Below, one piece after another: positions 22,201-31,710 of a DNA stretch of 64,000 nucleotides. The translations under genes and the position numbers were made by a program. The stretch's first letter is position 1; every line of letters starts with the position of its first letter. The notes below the pieces were generated by a model. That model had not been told where the DNA came from. It did no database searches and worked only from the letters and a program-made list of their open reading frames with translations. Source of the stretch: Lycorma delicatula. Taxonomy: Eukaryota; Arthropoda; Insecta; Hemiptera; Fulgoridae. The stretch spans positions 59,579,701-59,643,700 of the forward strand of contig NC_134463.1 in NCBI RefSeq assembly GCF_047948215.1, written 5' to 3'.

Positions 22201-24230
22201 AATAAGTTTAAATGAACTGCAGAAAAACGTGTATATGCAATTTAATAGGCATACAAGGAAGTCATGTGATGTACATATCAGATTTTTTATATCACGTGCT
22301 ACAACTAATAGTTGTTTTTTAAATAATACACATATAGTTACATCTTAATTCCAGATTATTATTTATGGGCATTTAACTAAATAATAATTATTAGCATCTA
22401 TTATTTAAATTAAGAGTTGCTTAAAAACAGGATATCTGTTCATAAACAAATTTTTAGTATGGTACATGGTTTAGCACACCATGTTTAACATGTTAAAGTA
22501 GGAATGTATGTAGTTTTTAAATTTGTAAGATTGAGGTTGTATGTTTACATTGCACAGGACTGAAAATGAAAAAAAATGTTTTTTGTATGTAGATCTTTCA
22601 TTTGTTGAAACAATGTACTTCTGTATATATGATATGAGACTGTACTGCATGAAATGCTTTAGTAGATGCATTACACCTACATTGCAAATATTTTCATTAG
22701 TCATCACTGTATTCAGTATTTCATCATTCTCTTTGGGTAGCAAATATTTCTCTAATGTGTTTGTGAATATGCACAATAAATATATAGTATAATTTCCTGC
22801 TGTGATAGGATTTTTTACTCAACTACATCCCTCAGCTTCAGGTTCAAAACTAATCTACCTTCAGCCATATCAATGGGCAAATTACTTAATAATTTGGTAA
22901 GTAAAACTAACTCGCAGTAAATTTGTTAATTTACTGTATTCAATGTAATAAAGCTGTTGCTTATTTCACTGATAAACATGATAAAGAAATTTTTTAAAGA
23001 ATAACTGCAAAATGCCATAAATTTAGAAAGCACACTTTTTAAATTATAGTTTATATTTTCAGTTACTAACCTGTACTATTATATAAAGCTCTTTTACCAC
23101 TATCACTTAGTATTGTGTGAATTTTTCCTAATACTTTAAATTTTTCAGTTGCATTAAGTTTTTGTTCTTCATCAACGCGATCAGGGTGAACCAACAATGA
23201 CAATCGGTGGTATGCTTTCCTGACTGAAAAACATATCAGCTATCAAAACATAAAAATTAAAATAACATTATATAAATTATAGATAGAAGTCTCAATAACC
23301 AAAATAATAAATACTAATTTACAGACATTATTTTTCTATTGTTATAATAAATATGAATAAACTATTCTGAATGTGTTTTGCATGTATTTAATAAAAACTT
23401 TAGCCTGGTAATAATAGAACTTTTGAGTACAAATAATAGAACGTTTTTGGGGAAAAGGTTAAATATCAGAAATTTGATGACTTAACAGCTAGATTAGGAA
23501 TTTCTTTAAAAAAAACTGTTCTTTCTATAACGCAACTGTTGGCAGATATATAAAATCTGCATTCATGAATAGCCTATTCAAAACATGATAGGTTTCAACA
23601 TATAACATTTTAATTCAGCACTTTTGGGTCTTGAATGTTCAACAAATTTGTCTTGTCTTTAACAGTAAACAATAAAACAAGGATTATAACGGTTGAACAG
23701 ATCGATCCACACTCAATAACTAAGTTTTCTAACAAAACTTAAAAACATTCTAGAAGCTGTTAATATATGAAACGGTTACATTTTGTTCATTAAAATTTTT
23801 TGTTTTATAAAAAAGAAACAAAACAAATATCAAAATGAAGTAGGCTGTTAAAAAAACAGTGAACGTTTATTTAAGTCATCAAATTGTTTAAATAACAAAC
23901 AATATTTTTATTTTCGAAAAAGCTTGTTCATCCTCACCAAACGTAAATCCCGCCAAAACTTCACAAACGTTTAAACACTTAAAACCACACTAAATTTTCC
24001 CAAAGTATCATTTCCACAAATTTATATCAGAATATCGTCTAGAATCACGCACATTCAGTTTATAATTACTTCCAATTTTAAAAATTATATTTATTTCATA
24101 AACATACTTCTCAAAACTAACCTAAATTCTACTTACCTTCTTTGTCAGTCGCAGTTCGCGGTATGTTTAGTATTTCATAAAGATCTTTACTTCCAAAGTA
24201 CTTCTGGCATGATTCAATCAGACCAGGCAT
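10082..24230 (-). CDS. Dnajc9: DnaJ homolog subfamily C member 9 (five coding exons, C-terminus shortened)
   Basis: Co-chaperone that binds histone H3-H4 and recruits HSP70 through its J domain (known for human DNAJC9). Joined exons 24230-24137, 23223-23071, 20860-20741, 14826-14618 and 10237-10082 give 243 residues, against about 260 in human; every intron is GT-AG and the phases fit (1, 1, 1, 0). The start MPGLIESCQKYFG resembles the human start MGLLDLCEEVFG. The J domain covers about residues 15-80 with VHPDRV (HPD at 44-46). DWDEYWRMLFKEITIEDI (around 98-115) and RGEVPEYDAF match family blocks DWEAYWRLLFKKISLEDI and AGEVPSYNAF. Exon 5 is rich in E, K, R and A. Introns are 913, 2210, 5914 and 4380 bp and hold transposon relics. 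Odd points: a one-base loss near 10086 ends the frame early, and exons 3 and 5 each have a decayed copy nearby. Identity is nearly certain; whether this copy is fully functional is less so. Confidence 0.93.
12538..13698 (+). mobile_element. Tc1/mariner-superfamily transposon with about 80-bp terminal inverted repeats
   Basis: The ends gattcaaaaaggacttcac (12544) and gtgaagtcctttttgaatc (to 13692) begin inverted repeats of about 80 bp that also share acttacagatttggttg. TA occurs at both edges (12536-12537, 13699-13700), as expected for this superfamily. The plus strand holds broken transposase: an N-terminal helix-turn-helix part (12610-12984), VARLQFCVEMMDRIVDNTF near 13030-13085, and the last catalytic block WPPCSPDL followed by a Trp-containing segment and IKDNVYVPSLPAKLKLQI (about 13350-13465). 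Several frameshifts make it inactive. It sits in DNAJC9 intron 4, antisense to the gene. Confidence 0.82.
14618..14826 (-). CDS. Dnajc9: DNAJC9 coding exon 4
   Basis: 209 bases, phase 1 in and phase 0 out, residues 123-192. SDEELTDIKKAYMNRKGNM and PRLRKLIQGFIDRGEVPEY match the middle of the family (EEELADIKQAYL, RIRNIIQQAIDAGEVPSY). Acceptor atttacag, donor CGTAAA/gtatat. It is followed by a 4.4-kb intron holding a Tc1/mariner copy and most of inverted-repeat arm B. Confidence 0.93.
14959..15422. repeat. long palindrome, arms about 158 bp, 150-bp loop
   Basis: Bases 14959-15115 and 15265-15422 are near-perfect reverse complements (for example gccttaagatttccttat with ataaggaaatcttaaggc). A short direct repeat, aaaacgttattttg, lies at the inner edge of the left arm (15113) and the outer edge of the right arm (15422). 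No coding content. It may be a foldback-type non-autonomous transposon; its ends match no family I know. Confidence 0.85.
15530..16357 (-). mobile_element. mariner relic, truncated
   Basis: The 5' end is intact: on the minus strand it starts caggggcactccaaaaagta next to TA (16358-16359). Then follow a piece of the transposase N-terminus (KKSASKTYKMLKEAFKG, about 16070-16130) and, in shifted frames, FLHNVETV, SWLFFY and LIKVMISFFSLKINILKSG (about 15630-15800), matching the mariner blocks around the first catalytic Asp. The 3' third is missing. It lies in DNAJC9 intron 3, same direction as the gene. Confidence 0.8.
16740..19290 (+). mobile_element. non-LTR retrotransposon (LINE) relic with endonuclease and reverse transcriptase
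   Basis: Frame-broken but readable in order. An APE-type endonuclease piece lies near 17410-17555 (TTLIET, CELGFDSYNVIRYEQS, SSEGNVLL). A linker with TENDVEESICQLNHNPSMGP is near 18445-18510. Reverse transcriptase blocks follow near 18840-19107: LIRKLTACGFNDKLLS, LQGTYLGPSDFLVFIND and FVLFADYMKLF, the last with the catalytic FADD changed to FADY. The order and spacing fit Jockey/CR1-type elements. Many stops; dead. It lies in DNAJC9 intron 3, antisense to the gene. Confidence 0.82.
19365..19466 (-). pseudogene. partial duplicate of DNAJC9 exon 3
   Basis: Bases 19398-19461 on the minus strand copy the last 64 bases of exon 3 with its donor: KEVTIEDINNYRKKYK then gtaaga. The flanking intron match runs to about 19365 (ttttaaaagaaaaaa). 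The Trp codon before RM is TGA here, and no matching acceptor or first half is present, so it is a fragment. It lies directly beyond the 3' end of the LINE relic. Confidence 0.85.
19467..20740. other. intron 3 remainder, no gene seen
   Basis: AT-rich intronic sequence. A GC-richer snippet at 19860-19885 (ccctagccccattgggg) may be the edge of an unnamed repeat. Nothing else is supported. Confidence 0.5.
20741..20860 (-). CDS. Dnajc9: DNAJC9 coding exon 3
   Basis: 120 bases, phases 1 and 1, residues 83-122. An acidic stretch (WDDEDDELEDG) leads into DWDEYWRMLFKEITIEDI, the most recognisable DNAJC9-specific block, and NNYEKKYK. Acceptor gacttag, donor AAAG/gtaaga. A partial decayed copy of this exon lies about 1.3 kb further along the gene at 19398-19461. 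Confidence 0.93.
21156..22290 (+). mobile_element. ACTTCC-family repeat, long copy
   Basis: Starts acttccttgtgtc and has tacaaggaagt near its end (22252-22262), an imperfect inverted terminal pair, then a conserved tail (catgtgatgt..catatcagatt). The core is shared with copies near 28.8, 30.2, 43.2, 44.3, 58.5 and 61.5 kb. This copy and that at 28.8 kb carry about 400 bp more than the others. On the minus strand the extra part reads EHLNKLRLEELYQTKERLNY, a degenerate basic repeat. Probably a non-autonomous DNA transposon. It lies in DNAJC9 intron 2. Confidence 0.75.
23071..23223 (-). CDS. Dnajc9: DNAJC9 coding exon 2 (J domain with HPD)
   Basis: 153 bases, phases 1 and 1, residues 32-82. It encodes VRKAYHRLSLLVHPDRV, with the HPD tripeptide that activates the HSP70 ATPase, then EKFKVLGKIHTILSDSGKR, the third J-domain helix. 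The acceptor follows a T-rich tract (gtttttcag) and the donor is ACAG/gttagt. Confidence 0.93.
23948..23958 (-). promoter_or_regulatory. candidate E2F site in DNAJC9 intron 1
   Basis: The minus strand reads TTTTGGCGGGA, a full match to the E2F consensus, about 270 bases downstream of the start codon. S-phase control would suit a histone H3-H4 co-chaperone. It is one site and the spacing is intronic; function is inferred. Confidence 0.45.
24137..24230 (-). CDS. Dnajc9: DNAJC9 coding exon 1
   Basis: Ninety-four bases coding residues 1-31 plus one base of codon 32. The ATG (complement of 24228-24230) opens MPGLIESCQKYFG, then KDLYEILNIPRTATDKE, the first J-domain helix. It ends at a strong donor, GAAG/gtaagt (24131-24136 on the plus strand). 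This ATG is chosen because the family protein starts at the same place and no upstream in-frame extension resembles the family. Confidence 0.92.
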
Positions 24231-25444
24231 AGTGATCAAGTTGTAGTAAGGATAAAAAAAAAACAAAGAATTTTTTGCAGCGAAGTGGCGTTTTCACTGG
24301 CCAAAACCGACAACACACTTAACACAATAACACATTGACAACGGCGGCAGCTGATCGCTAGGTTTTTAAGATCACCTCTAAAGTACTATTAGCGCTCCTA
24401 GGAAGTTTTTATATAACCAATGTGATGAATCGTTACCGGACTATTATCTAAACGGTTTTCTGAACTTACGTTTATGTACACAGAAAGTATCAAAAATCCT
24501 TTGTTACCTTGAACTACATTTGTATATTTTTTAAGTTAACTGCTACTCCTTATTTTTTAATTTTACTGATGTGGGAAAATGCTCAATTAAAAATAAATAT
24601 TAAAACATATTGTTTCTTATCGTCGTTGGCGCTAATAGTGGAAATTATAAGAACTATATTATGCTGCGTTCTGTTATCTATTTTTAATTAATCTTCATAC
24701 ATGCGTCCACTCTGTGATCACATTAACAGGCTGGATGTTTTATTTCTAATTGGTAAAATAATATTTTACACCATAAAAAATTTCATACAGTTCTGTTAAC
24801 TACCGATTATTTTTAATGTAAATTTAGTTAATGATCGTCAGATTTCGCGTTAAAGTTAAAAAGGGTTTTCCTGTGAGAAAAACTTGTTTCCATAATCTAC
24901 AGGAAATCTATTCCATGTAAAGAATGGAAAAATGAATTTCCGTGCATATCACACTGCCTGTTTTTTTGTTTGTTTACGAATGGATATTTAACACTAACAA
25001 ATATGGGTTATTATATACAAAATTAAATCAAAATTCATATATCTTTAATAAAGTATACTTGTTAAAGGACCTATAATATTCTCTAATTTTATTTTTTTAT
25101 AATAAAACTTTAGTTAAAAGTAAAATACCTTGAAAAGTAATGGTATTGGCAATATATCTATAATTAATTTCTTATCTCAAATCTGTTAGAAGTACGTCAC
25201 TTTGCTTTATTAAGATCATTTTATCAGTAAACAAACAAATAATATATATGTTTTTAAATTAATTTATTAAACTTAATGGTATTCTATTAATTTACTTCTT
25301 TTACATTTTAACTGAAGTAATCTATTTGAAAAATGTATTATCAGTTTAAATCGATTAATCGATGTTTGTTCAAAAGAGAAAATGCCTCAAGAACGCACTC
25401 TTCAGTCAGCTGATTGAGAATGTCGGAACGACTTTCAAGCAAGC
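24231..25444. promoter_or_regulatory. divergent intergenic region between DNAJC9 and the 25.4-kb gene
   Basis: 1.2 kb separates the two start codons, which face away from each other. GC-richer patches lie near each start: 24270-24360 (cggcggcagctg, and an initiator-like CCAGTGA on the minus strand near 24296) and 25375-25440 (an arthropod-type initiator TCAGTC at about 25406-25411, 34-39 bases before the ATG). Between them the DNA is AT-rich with no repeat recognised. No TATA box can be assigned confidently. Confidence 0.4.
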
Positions 25445-25642
25445 ATGTTAGGTGATCGTCGTCTCATAACAGTCTGTACTATGGCGTGTTTAGGATCGGG
25501 TAGGCTCTGTGTTCGTGGTGTGGAGAAGTTGTGTCAATTTGGACAGAACATTCAAGTTAGAAGAAAAACATCGGCTGCATTTGTAAGGATCAAAGATACC
25601 GGCATTCAACCTTTCGCTCGAACTCTTTTAAGAAACTGCCAG
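25445..25642 (+). CDS. first coding exon of an unrecognised gene, mitochondrial-presequence-like
   Basis: Sixty-six codons from ATG to a clear donor (TGCCAG/gtacct), phase 0. The protein begins MLGDRRLITVCTMACLGSG and continues with RRKTSAAFVRIKDTGIQPF and ARTLLRNCQ. It is rich in Arg, Ser and hydrophobic residues and almost without acidic ones at the start, as in mitochondrial targeting peptides. A second in-frame ATG (MACLGS) lies 36 bases on. The GC content is well above the flanks and an initiator-like TCAGTC precedes it. I do not recognise the family. No following exon could be found between here and 54 kb. Confidence 0.55.
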
Positions 25643-27530
25643 GTACCTCTACAATTTATCTTTTGAAATCCCTACTCTGTAAGTGTTCTGGGGCTTAGTG
25701 GCTTTGTAAAAAAATTCTGTATGTTTTAAGCTTTTTATTAATTATAGACTGTCATTTGAACTCGTAATACAGTATTAAGATCATAACCTCAAAAGTTGAG
25801 GTTGTTAAAACTTGTCCGTTTATTTATTTTAAACGCTCGAGATATGCTGATTTATATTTTTTTATCAAAGGAAATTCGTTATCTATATTGACAATTAAGC
25901 TCAAAAGCTTTTCTTTTGAATAGATATTAAGTTAATATAAAAATTATAAAAGTGTTTATTCGTATTTATTTTTATTATTGCTGGCGAAAGTATTTATTTT
26001 TAATGTATTTTATGTATCTTTATTTTAAAAAAAATGTTATCATGTTTTTTAAGTTAATGTTTTTGCGTTATATTAGCAGACGACGGATGTATTTATCTTG
26101 ATAGAGTTACTACGTAATTCAAAAACCGATAAGCCGTAGAAAACTGATTATTTTAGAATATTTGCTATTTTGATCTATTTATAATTACGAAAGTATTGAT
26201 TACCGATTTGAAAATTTTTATTTATTTATTTTTATATAAAACTTTAAAAGTCATTGGCGGATTCATGTTTTACCAATCGCTTTAATAGGTTCAATATTCT
26301 ATTTTACGTATATGTTCTCAAAGGTTGTCGTAATGTCAAGTTTACTTTGATTTGAAGGTTTGATATGTTGCTGTTTACATATGAACAAAAAATTAAGTGT
26401 TTGTTTCATCAAATTGTAATTTTACTTAAAAAATAATTTCACGAATAGGTAATAGATAATCAACTTGCTTGTTAATATTTATCTTTTTTTTTTAATTTTC
26501 GTCTGCTTTCTTTTAATACATTATTATTTATTGAATACTGTTATTGTTCAATTTTTTTTTGATTTGTCGTAATTAAGAATAAAAAATTGCCTGTATTCTA
26601 ACTGAAATTTCAAAGTATCAGTTCATTTTTTTATTTATTATTTTTATTATTCATTATTGCCTTGTTATTTTTGCTAAAACAGATCTTTACTTAAAGTGTA
26701 CACAGTTTGTTACTGTGTAAGTTCTTAAAAATTATTTATTTCTCCAGTATACTTTTCATTTAAAGATTTATGTTCAATTTTAATAATGCTATCGAGGGTA
26801 GATTTTTAACAAAGTAGGCCTTTAGAGTATATGATAATATTAGTATTTTTTGTTCTGAAATGTTTCCTATGTATCTCTTGATTTTAAGGTAATAGGTTTT
26901 GTCTTGTTTAGAGTACTAAATTTAAAACAATTTATTTAATGTAATTTACTTATGAGAAATAATTTTATTTTTTGTCTGTTTTATATTTTATAATGATGCT
27001 CTTTGTTTATTTTTTTTAATAACTTGTATTTAAGTAATGGTTTAAAAAGTATCAGATTTGTGCCTATATGCAGCTTTACCTTGATTATATGAAGTTTGGT
27101 TTTTTGATTTTAAGTAATATCAAAATTCAGCTGTTATATTAAAAATACAAATTTATTATTTATATTTTCTTTTAAAATCATTATCTAGTTTATATGATAG
27201 AAGATATTTGTTTTATTTATTTTTATTATATTTTAATGTAAAATATTGGAAACTGATTTGTAAATTTAAAAACGTATGATGCTTAAGAAATGTGTAGTTT
27301 ACAGTCTGAAATCTGACTTCTGATGTTATGATATCCTAATATATTGATATGTAATTATATTTTTATTTTGAATTTATTATTCACAACTGTGTGTATGTTC
27401 TATATATATTGTTAAAAACTCAAAAAACTGTTGTTATTAAATCTTTTATTTTATATCAGTTGATCACATATTGATTAATTTCTAAATAAATCTTTTTAAA
27501 TTATATTTTTATATTTTTCACTTATTATTT
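25643..27530. other. AT-rich stretch, no feature seen
   Basis: Probable intron of the 25.4-kb gene. Very AT-rich with T runs. I see no exon, repeat family or RNA gene. Confidence 0.5.
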
Positions 27531-27534
27531 GTAT

Positions 27535-28106
27535 TTAGATTACTCTGTTGTGTGTACCACCTATAAAGCAATCTGTACCACCTATAAAGCAACTTGTCCT
27601 GACCGACTGGCTGATTCATCAACGCCTTGTACATACATACATGTTCTTATGTTTTTATTGCACACTAAGAAAGGATTTTTTTTAAAAATTACTAGTTAAA
27701 ATAGTTAAACGGAGTAACAATGAAATGTACTATTTTTTTAATTTCTCAGTAACAAATGAAGACATTAACTTGATTTTTTGTGTGTGTAATCTTCATGTGA
27801 ATATCTAAAAACCAATTTCTAGATTTTTTGAAATTCATCCTTGAAAAGGAATGTAGAATGGTAAAAAATATTTGAGCAATGCTTGGAAATTTTCCCATTT
27901 CCGACTATACTAAACGAGATATTCACTAGATTGGGGGTTCCAAATACTTTTCAAACAAATATAAAAAAAACCATTTTCGGGGTTGTAGAATTTCTATTTT
28001 AATTTTTTTTTGGATTACGTTGTACGGCGCAGCGGCTGTCAACCGCCACGCTGTACATTGCGGATGAAGTCGTGACGAGGGAACGCTATATATATATATA
28101 TATATA
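27535..28106 (+). repeat. dispersed repeat R3, copy 1, ending in a TA microsatellite
   Basis: Begins with a short direct repeat (accacctataaagcaa, twice at 27558-27592) followed by tgattcatcaacgcc. The section 27658-27840 matches the reverse complement of about 50065-49870 (cacactaagaaaggattt; gtaatcttcatgtgaatatc). A GC-rich piece at 28018-28085 then runs into (TA)n at 28088-28106. The family is unnamed here and has no coding frame. Confidence 0.65.
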
Positions 28107-28802
28107 AAACACCCCTATAATCTGTAATAGATTTATATTTACTATTTTTTTAAAAGTTGATTTCCATTCGTTTTACTGGTGCATTTTCTTCTTGAAGATT
28201 CAATTAACTACTATAATTGATCTGACATTATTTTTATATAGCAGTGTTTGTAAATAAAAACAAGTAAATAATAAATCTGTTAGAGAAATAATTTCCGGCA
28301 GTTTCTTAATTTTATGTCTGGTAAATAATAATTATATTATGGAATATTGGAATTAGGATCAGATTTATAACTTGCGTCGTTTGAATGTAAAATATTTTAT
28401 CTCTTAATTTACAGGCTTGCATTTTGTTTAATTTATTGTCTTAATTTTTTTTTTTGTATATTGTATTCAATAAGGATTCGCGACTTTTTGGTTTTGGTTT
28501 ACAATTTTGATTCTTGCTGTAGTGAAAATAATCTCTTGTTTAATAATAAAAGCTACACAAGAACGACAACATAAAAAGGAATATTTTATGTACAAAGTTT
28601 ATTAGATTATTGAATTAGTCATAATGTTGGTGCTACAGTATTTACTACTTTCATTTGTTTTTCTTGGTTGATTATTCTGGGCTAAAACCTAATGATCTAA
28701 TACAATTGCGTACAACGCGAAACTGGTAATATTCGTGTTTGTGTTCTTCAAATAATTAAAACTTTTTGAATTTGAGAACAACATTTTAATTAAATTATTT
28801 TT
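28107..28802. other. AT-rich stretch, no feature seen
   Basis: No gene or repeat family recognised between the R3 copy and the first of two tandem ACTTCC-family copies. Confidence 0.45.
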
Positions 28803-30210
28803 ACTTGTACGTAGTAAAGGAAGTATTGTGATCGCGAAAAATTTCGGTTTGCAGTTATCAACGGAAATATCAATTTTGATTATCCCTAATCGATTTTGAC
28901 TAGTTTTGGCTTGACTTCTGTACTTGTGTATCTCGCATAACTCAGAAACGATTAGCCGTAGTACGTTGAAATTTTTGATTTAGGATTGTTGTAACATCTA
29001 GTTGTGCACCTCCCCTTTTGATTGCAATCGACGGAATCAAAAGTATCCATAAAAAGGCCAAAATCAAAAAAAGGTTTGGACTTTGGACTTTTTCTTAACT
29101 GCAGTAATAACCCCTCATTCAGAACTTTTCAACGATATATCATAAGTGGTACTTATATTCATTGCTTCTAGAGTTATAGCCAAATATAATTTTAATTAAT
29201 GAAATATTTGGATCTTACAAGGGAAAGCACATCGGTTCGAATCAGACTTAATCTCTTTTTTTACCTTTTTTTTAATTTAAATTTATTGATAATTATTAAC
29301 CTGTGATTGTAAAAAAAGTTTTACAATAAATAATTATTCATTAATAACAATAAAAAAAAAAAATATGAAAAAAAATTGGAAGTTATTAGTGAAATAAAAT
29401 TTTATGTACTTTTAAAAATGTGTATATGCAATTTAATAGGCATTATTACATATGTGTATATGTAATAGATTTCGTGAAACATCTGATCTTTTAATATTAA
29501 TTGGAAATTATAATTTAGAACCGTATTATGTTTGGATTTTCTAGTTTAATTTTTGTTTAATTTTATCTACATTAAAGTACAGAGTGACTGAAAAACAGAC
29601 CCACACAAGAACAAAATATACAGTGAGGCATACATGCCCGATCTTTAATAAATTGGAAAAGATTCAAATATTTTAGTTCCTTACTCCTTTACTGTTGTCG
29701 GACAATGCTCTAAGTCGGAGTTGATCATCATTTCTTTTATTTCCTTTTTATTGCCAATCATTTAATCGCCCTTTGATATAATTCTAATCTTAATTTGTAT
29801 ACACGTTTTTTAGTTTTCAAATTTTCTTTCTCTTTATGTTTATCATCCTGTCTTAATTTTTTATTCTTTCCTTGGTTTTAACGTTTTCTTCCTCTTTATA
29901 TTTATCATCTACTCTTAATCTTTTTATTCTTTCTTTGTTTGCAACATTTTCTTTTTGTTTATTTTTTTTTGGTTTGTAACATTTTCTTCCTTTTTTCATT
30001 TTCCTTTTTTTTACCTTCTTTTTTTTAATTTAAATATATTGATTTATTAATAATTATTAACTTTTGATTGTAAAAAAAAATTACAATAAATTATAATTCA
30101 ATTGTGATAAAAAAAAGACAAATTACCAGAAGTTATTAATGAAATATAATCTTATGCACTTTTCATTTAAAAAAATGTATATATGTAATTTAATAGGCGT
30201 ACAAAGAAGT
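28803..30210 (+). mobile_element. ACTTCC-family repeat, longest copy, with tandem internal repeats
   Basis: Starts acttgtacg and ends cgtacaaagaagt. It contains the family core (gaaaaatttcggttt, ttgtgcacctcccctttt, ttcattgc then agagttatagccaaat). Between 29810 and 30000 a unit of about 60 bp repeats roughly three times. On the minus strand it reads NKERIKRLRVDDKYKEEEN, then KERIKN and LRQDDKHKEKENLKT, then KKRVYKLRLELYQRA, so it is a broken coding region of basic 20-residue repeats. This suggests the short copies derive from a coding element. Confidence 0.75.
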
Positions 30211-30903
30211 CATCTTGTACGAAATAAAGGAAGTATTGTGATCGCGAAAAATTTCGGTTTTCAGATTTCAACGGAAATATACATTTTGATCAACCCTGAA
30301 TCCATTTTGAATAGTTTCAGCATGACGTCTGTACCCTACATATGTATCTCACATAACTCAAAAACGATTAGTCGTAGGATGTTGAAATTTTGGATTTAGG
30401 ACTGTTGTAACATCTAGTTGTGTACCTCCCCTTTTGTTCACAATCGACTAGAACAAAAGTATCCAAAAAAGCTCAAAATCCAAAAATATTTGGAGTTTGG
30501 ACTTCTTCTATACTACAGTAATAAGCTCTCATTGAGAGAGCTTTTCAACGAAATATAATATGTATCATAAGTGGTACTTATTTTCATTGGTTCCAGAGTT
30601 ATAGCCAAATAAAATTTTAATGAAATATTTGGATCTTACAACGCACATCGGTTCGAATCAGACTTTGTCTTCTTTTTATTTTTAACTTTTTATTTTAATT
30701 TAATATATTGATTTATTAATAATTATTAACCTCTGATTGTAAAAAAAAATACGATAAATAATATTCAATAATAATAAAAATAAAAATATATGGAAAAATA
30801 TCAGAAGTTATTAATGAAATAAAATTTTGTGTTTTCATTTTAGAATAATGTGTATATGTAATTTAATAGGGGTACAAGGAATTAATGTGGTGTCCACATC
30901 AGA
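30211..30903 (+). mobile_element. ACTTCC-family repeat, joined tandemly to the previous copy
   Basis: Begins (catc)ttgtacgaaataaagg immediately after the end of the 28.8-kb copy and ends ggtacaaggaat plus the tail gtggtgtccacatcaga. This is the short form, without the coding-like section. An 86-codon frame at 30139-30399 crosses the junction and is not a gene. Confidence 0.75.
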
Positions 30904-31128
30904 TATTTTAATTTTTAATTCAGTAGGAGATCTTTATATACCTCATCCCGAATCGATAGTATTTATATTTTTAACAGTTGTTATAATCTTATTTTGATTA
31001 TTTTTGGTATAGTTTTTGTTTTAAATAATGTAAAAAAATTCTTGTTATCAAATATGTAAATTTAACCCACCGGGTTGCTCTAGTGGTAAACTCGTCATCG
31101 TAAATGAGCTTCGAAGTCGAAGTTCTCA

Positions 31129-31410
31129 GGGGTTCTTTTTCTTTTTTCTGTTTAGCCTCCGGAACTACCGTAAAGTATTACATGCGGATGAATGATAATA
31201 TATATGAATGTAAATGAAGTGTAGTCTTGTACAGCCTCAGGTTGACCATTCCTGAGATGTGTGATTAATTGAAACCCAACCACCGAAGAACACCTGTATC
31301 CACGATCTAGTTATTAAATCCATATAAAAGTAACTGCCTTTACTTGAATTTGAACCCTAGAACAACTGATTTGCGATAACGAGTTCGCCACTAGAGCAAC
31401 CCGGTGGGTT
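31129..31410 (-). mobile_element. SINE-A inserted in inverse orientation into another SINE-A
   Basis: A near full-length minus-strand SINE-A runs from its 3' end (gtttagcctccggaac, 31152) to its tRNA-like head (complement of ctctagagcaacc, then cggtgggttaa at 31400-31410). It is flanked by the duplicated target aagttctcagg (31119-31129 and 31410-31420). The two heads form an inverted pair. Confidence 0.75.
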
Positions 31411-31473
31411 AAGTTCTCAGGTTCAAATCCTAATAAAGGTAGTTACGTTTATTCGGATTCGAATACTAGATCG

Positions 31474-31628
31474 TTTTTTTCTTTAAATTTCCGGAACTAC
31501 CGTTAGGTATTGCTTCAGAGGATGAGATGAATGATTTGTAGAGTGTGAAAATGCCGTGCCTGACCAGGATTCGAACCCGGGACCTCCGGATGAAAGGCCA
31601 AGACTCTACCACTCGCGCCACGGAGGCC
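31474..31628 (-). mobile_element. SINE-B (tRNA-derived), second insertion in the nest
   Basis: On the minus strand it starts ggcctccgtggcgcgagtgg (A box) and has cccgggttcgaatcctgg (B box), then a tRNA-unrelated tail with acggcattttcacac and acctaacggtagttcc. It splits the host SINE-A with loss of about 7 host bases. A 65-codon frame on the minus strand over this region is only the SINE read through. The head resembles a tRNA but it is not a functional tRNA gene. Confidence 0.8.
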
Positions 31629-31710
31629 GGCTTCTTTGGTGGTTGGGTTTCAATTAACCACACGTCTCAGGCGTAATCGCCTGAGTTTGTTCAAGATTAC
31701 AAATTTACTG

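Larger units (their letters stand above)
31065..31710 (+). mobile_element. SINE-A (tRNA-derived) host copy containing two other SINEs
   Basis: The head cccaccgggttgctctagtg (31068-31088) with aaactcgtcatcg is a tRNA-like A-box region. The copy is interrupted at 31129 and resumes at about 31411 (ttctcaggttcaaatcc, with a B-box-like GGTTCAAATCC). It is interrupted again at about 31474-31628 and resumes with cttctttggtggttgggt to about 31710. The family recurs at 37.1, 45.9 and 61.6 kb. Confidence 0.75.

Noticed and set aside
27558..27592. Two copies of accacctataaagcaa as a possible CRISPR-like array
   Set aside because: Only two units with no spacers, in an animal genome, and part of repeat R3.
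31466..31663. 65-codon minus-strand frame and an apparent tRNA gene
   Set aside because: It is SINE-B; the tRNA-like part lacks a complete cloverleaf and recurs at 36468 with the same non-tRNA tail.
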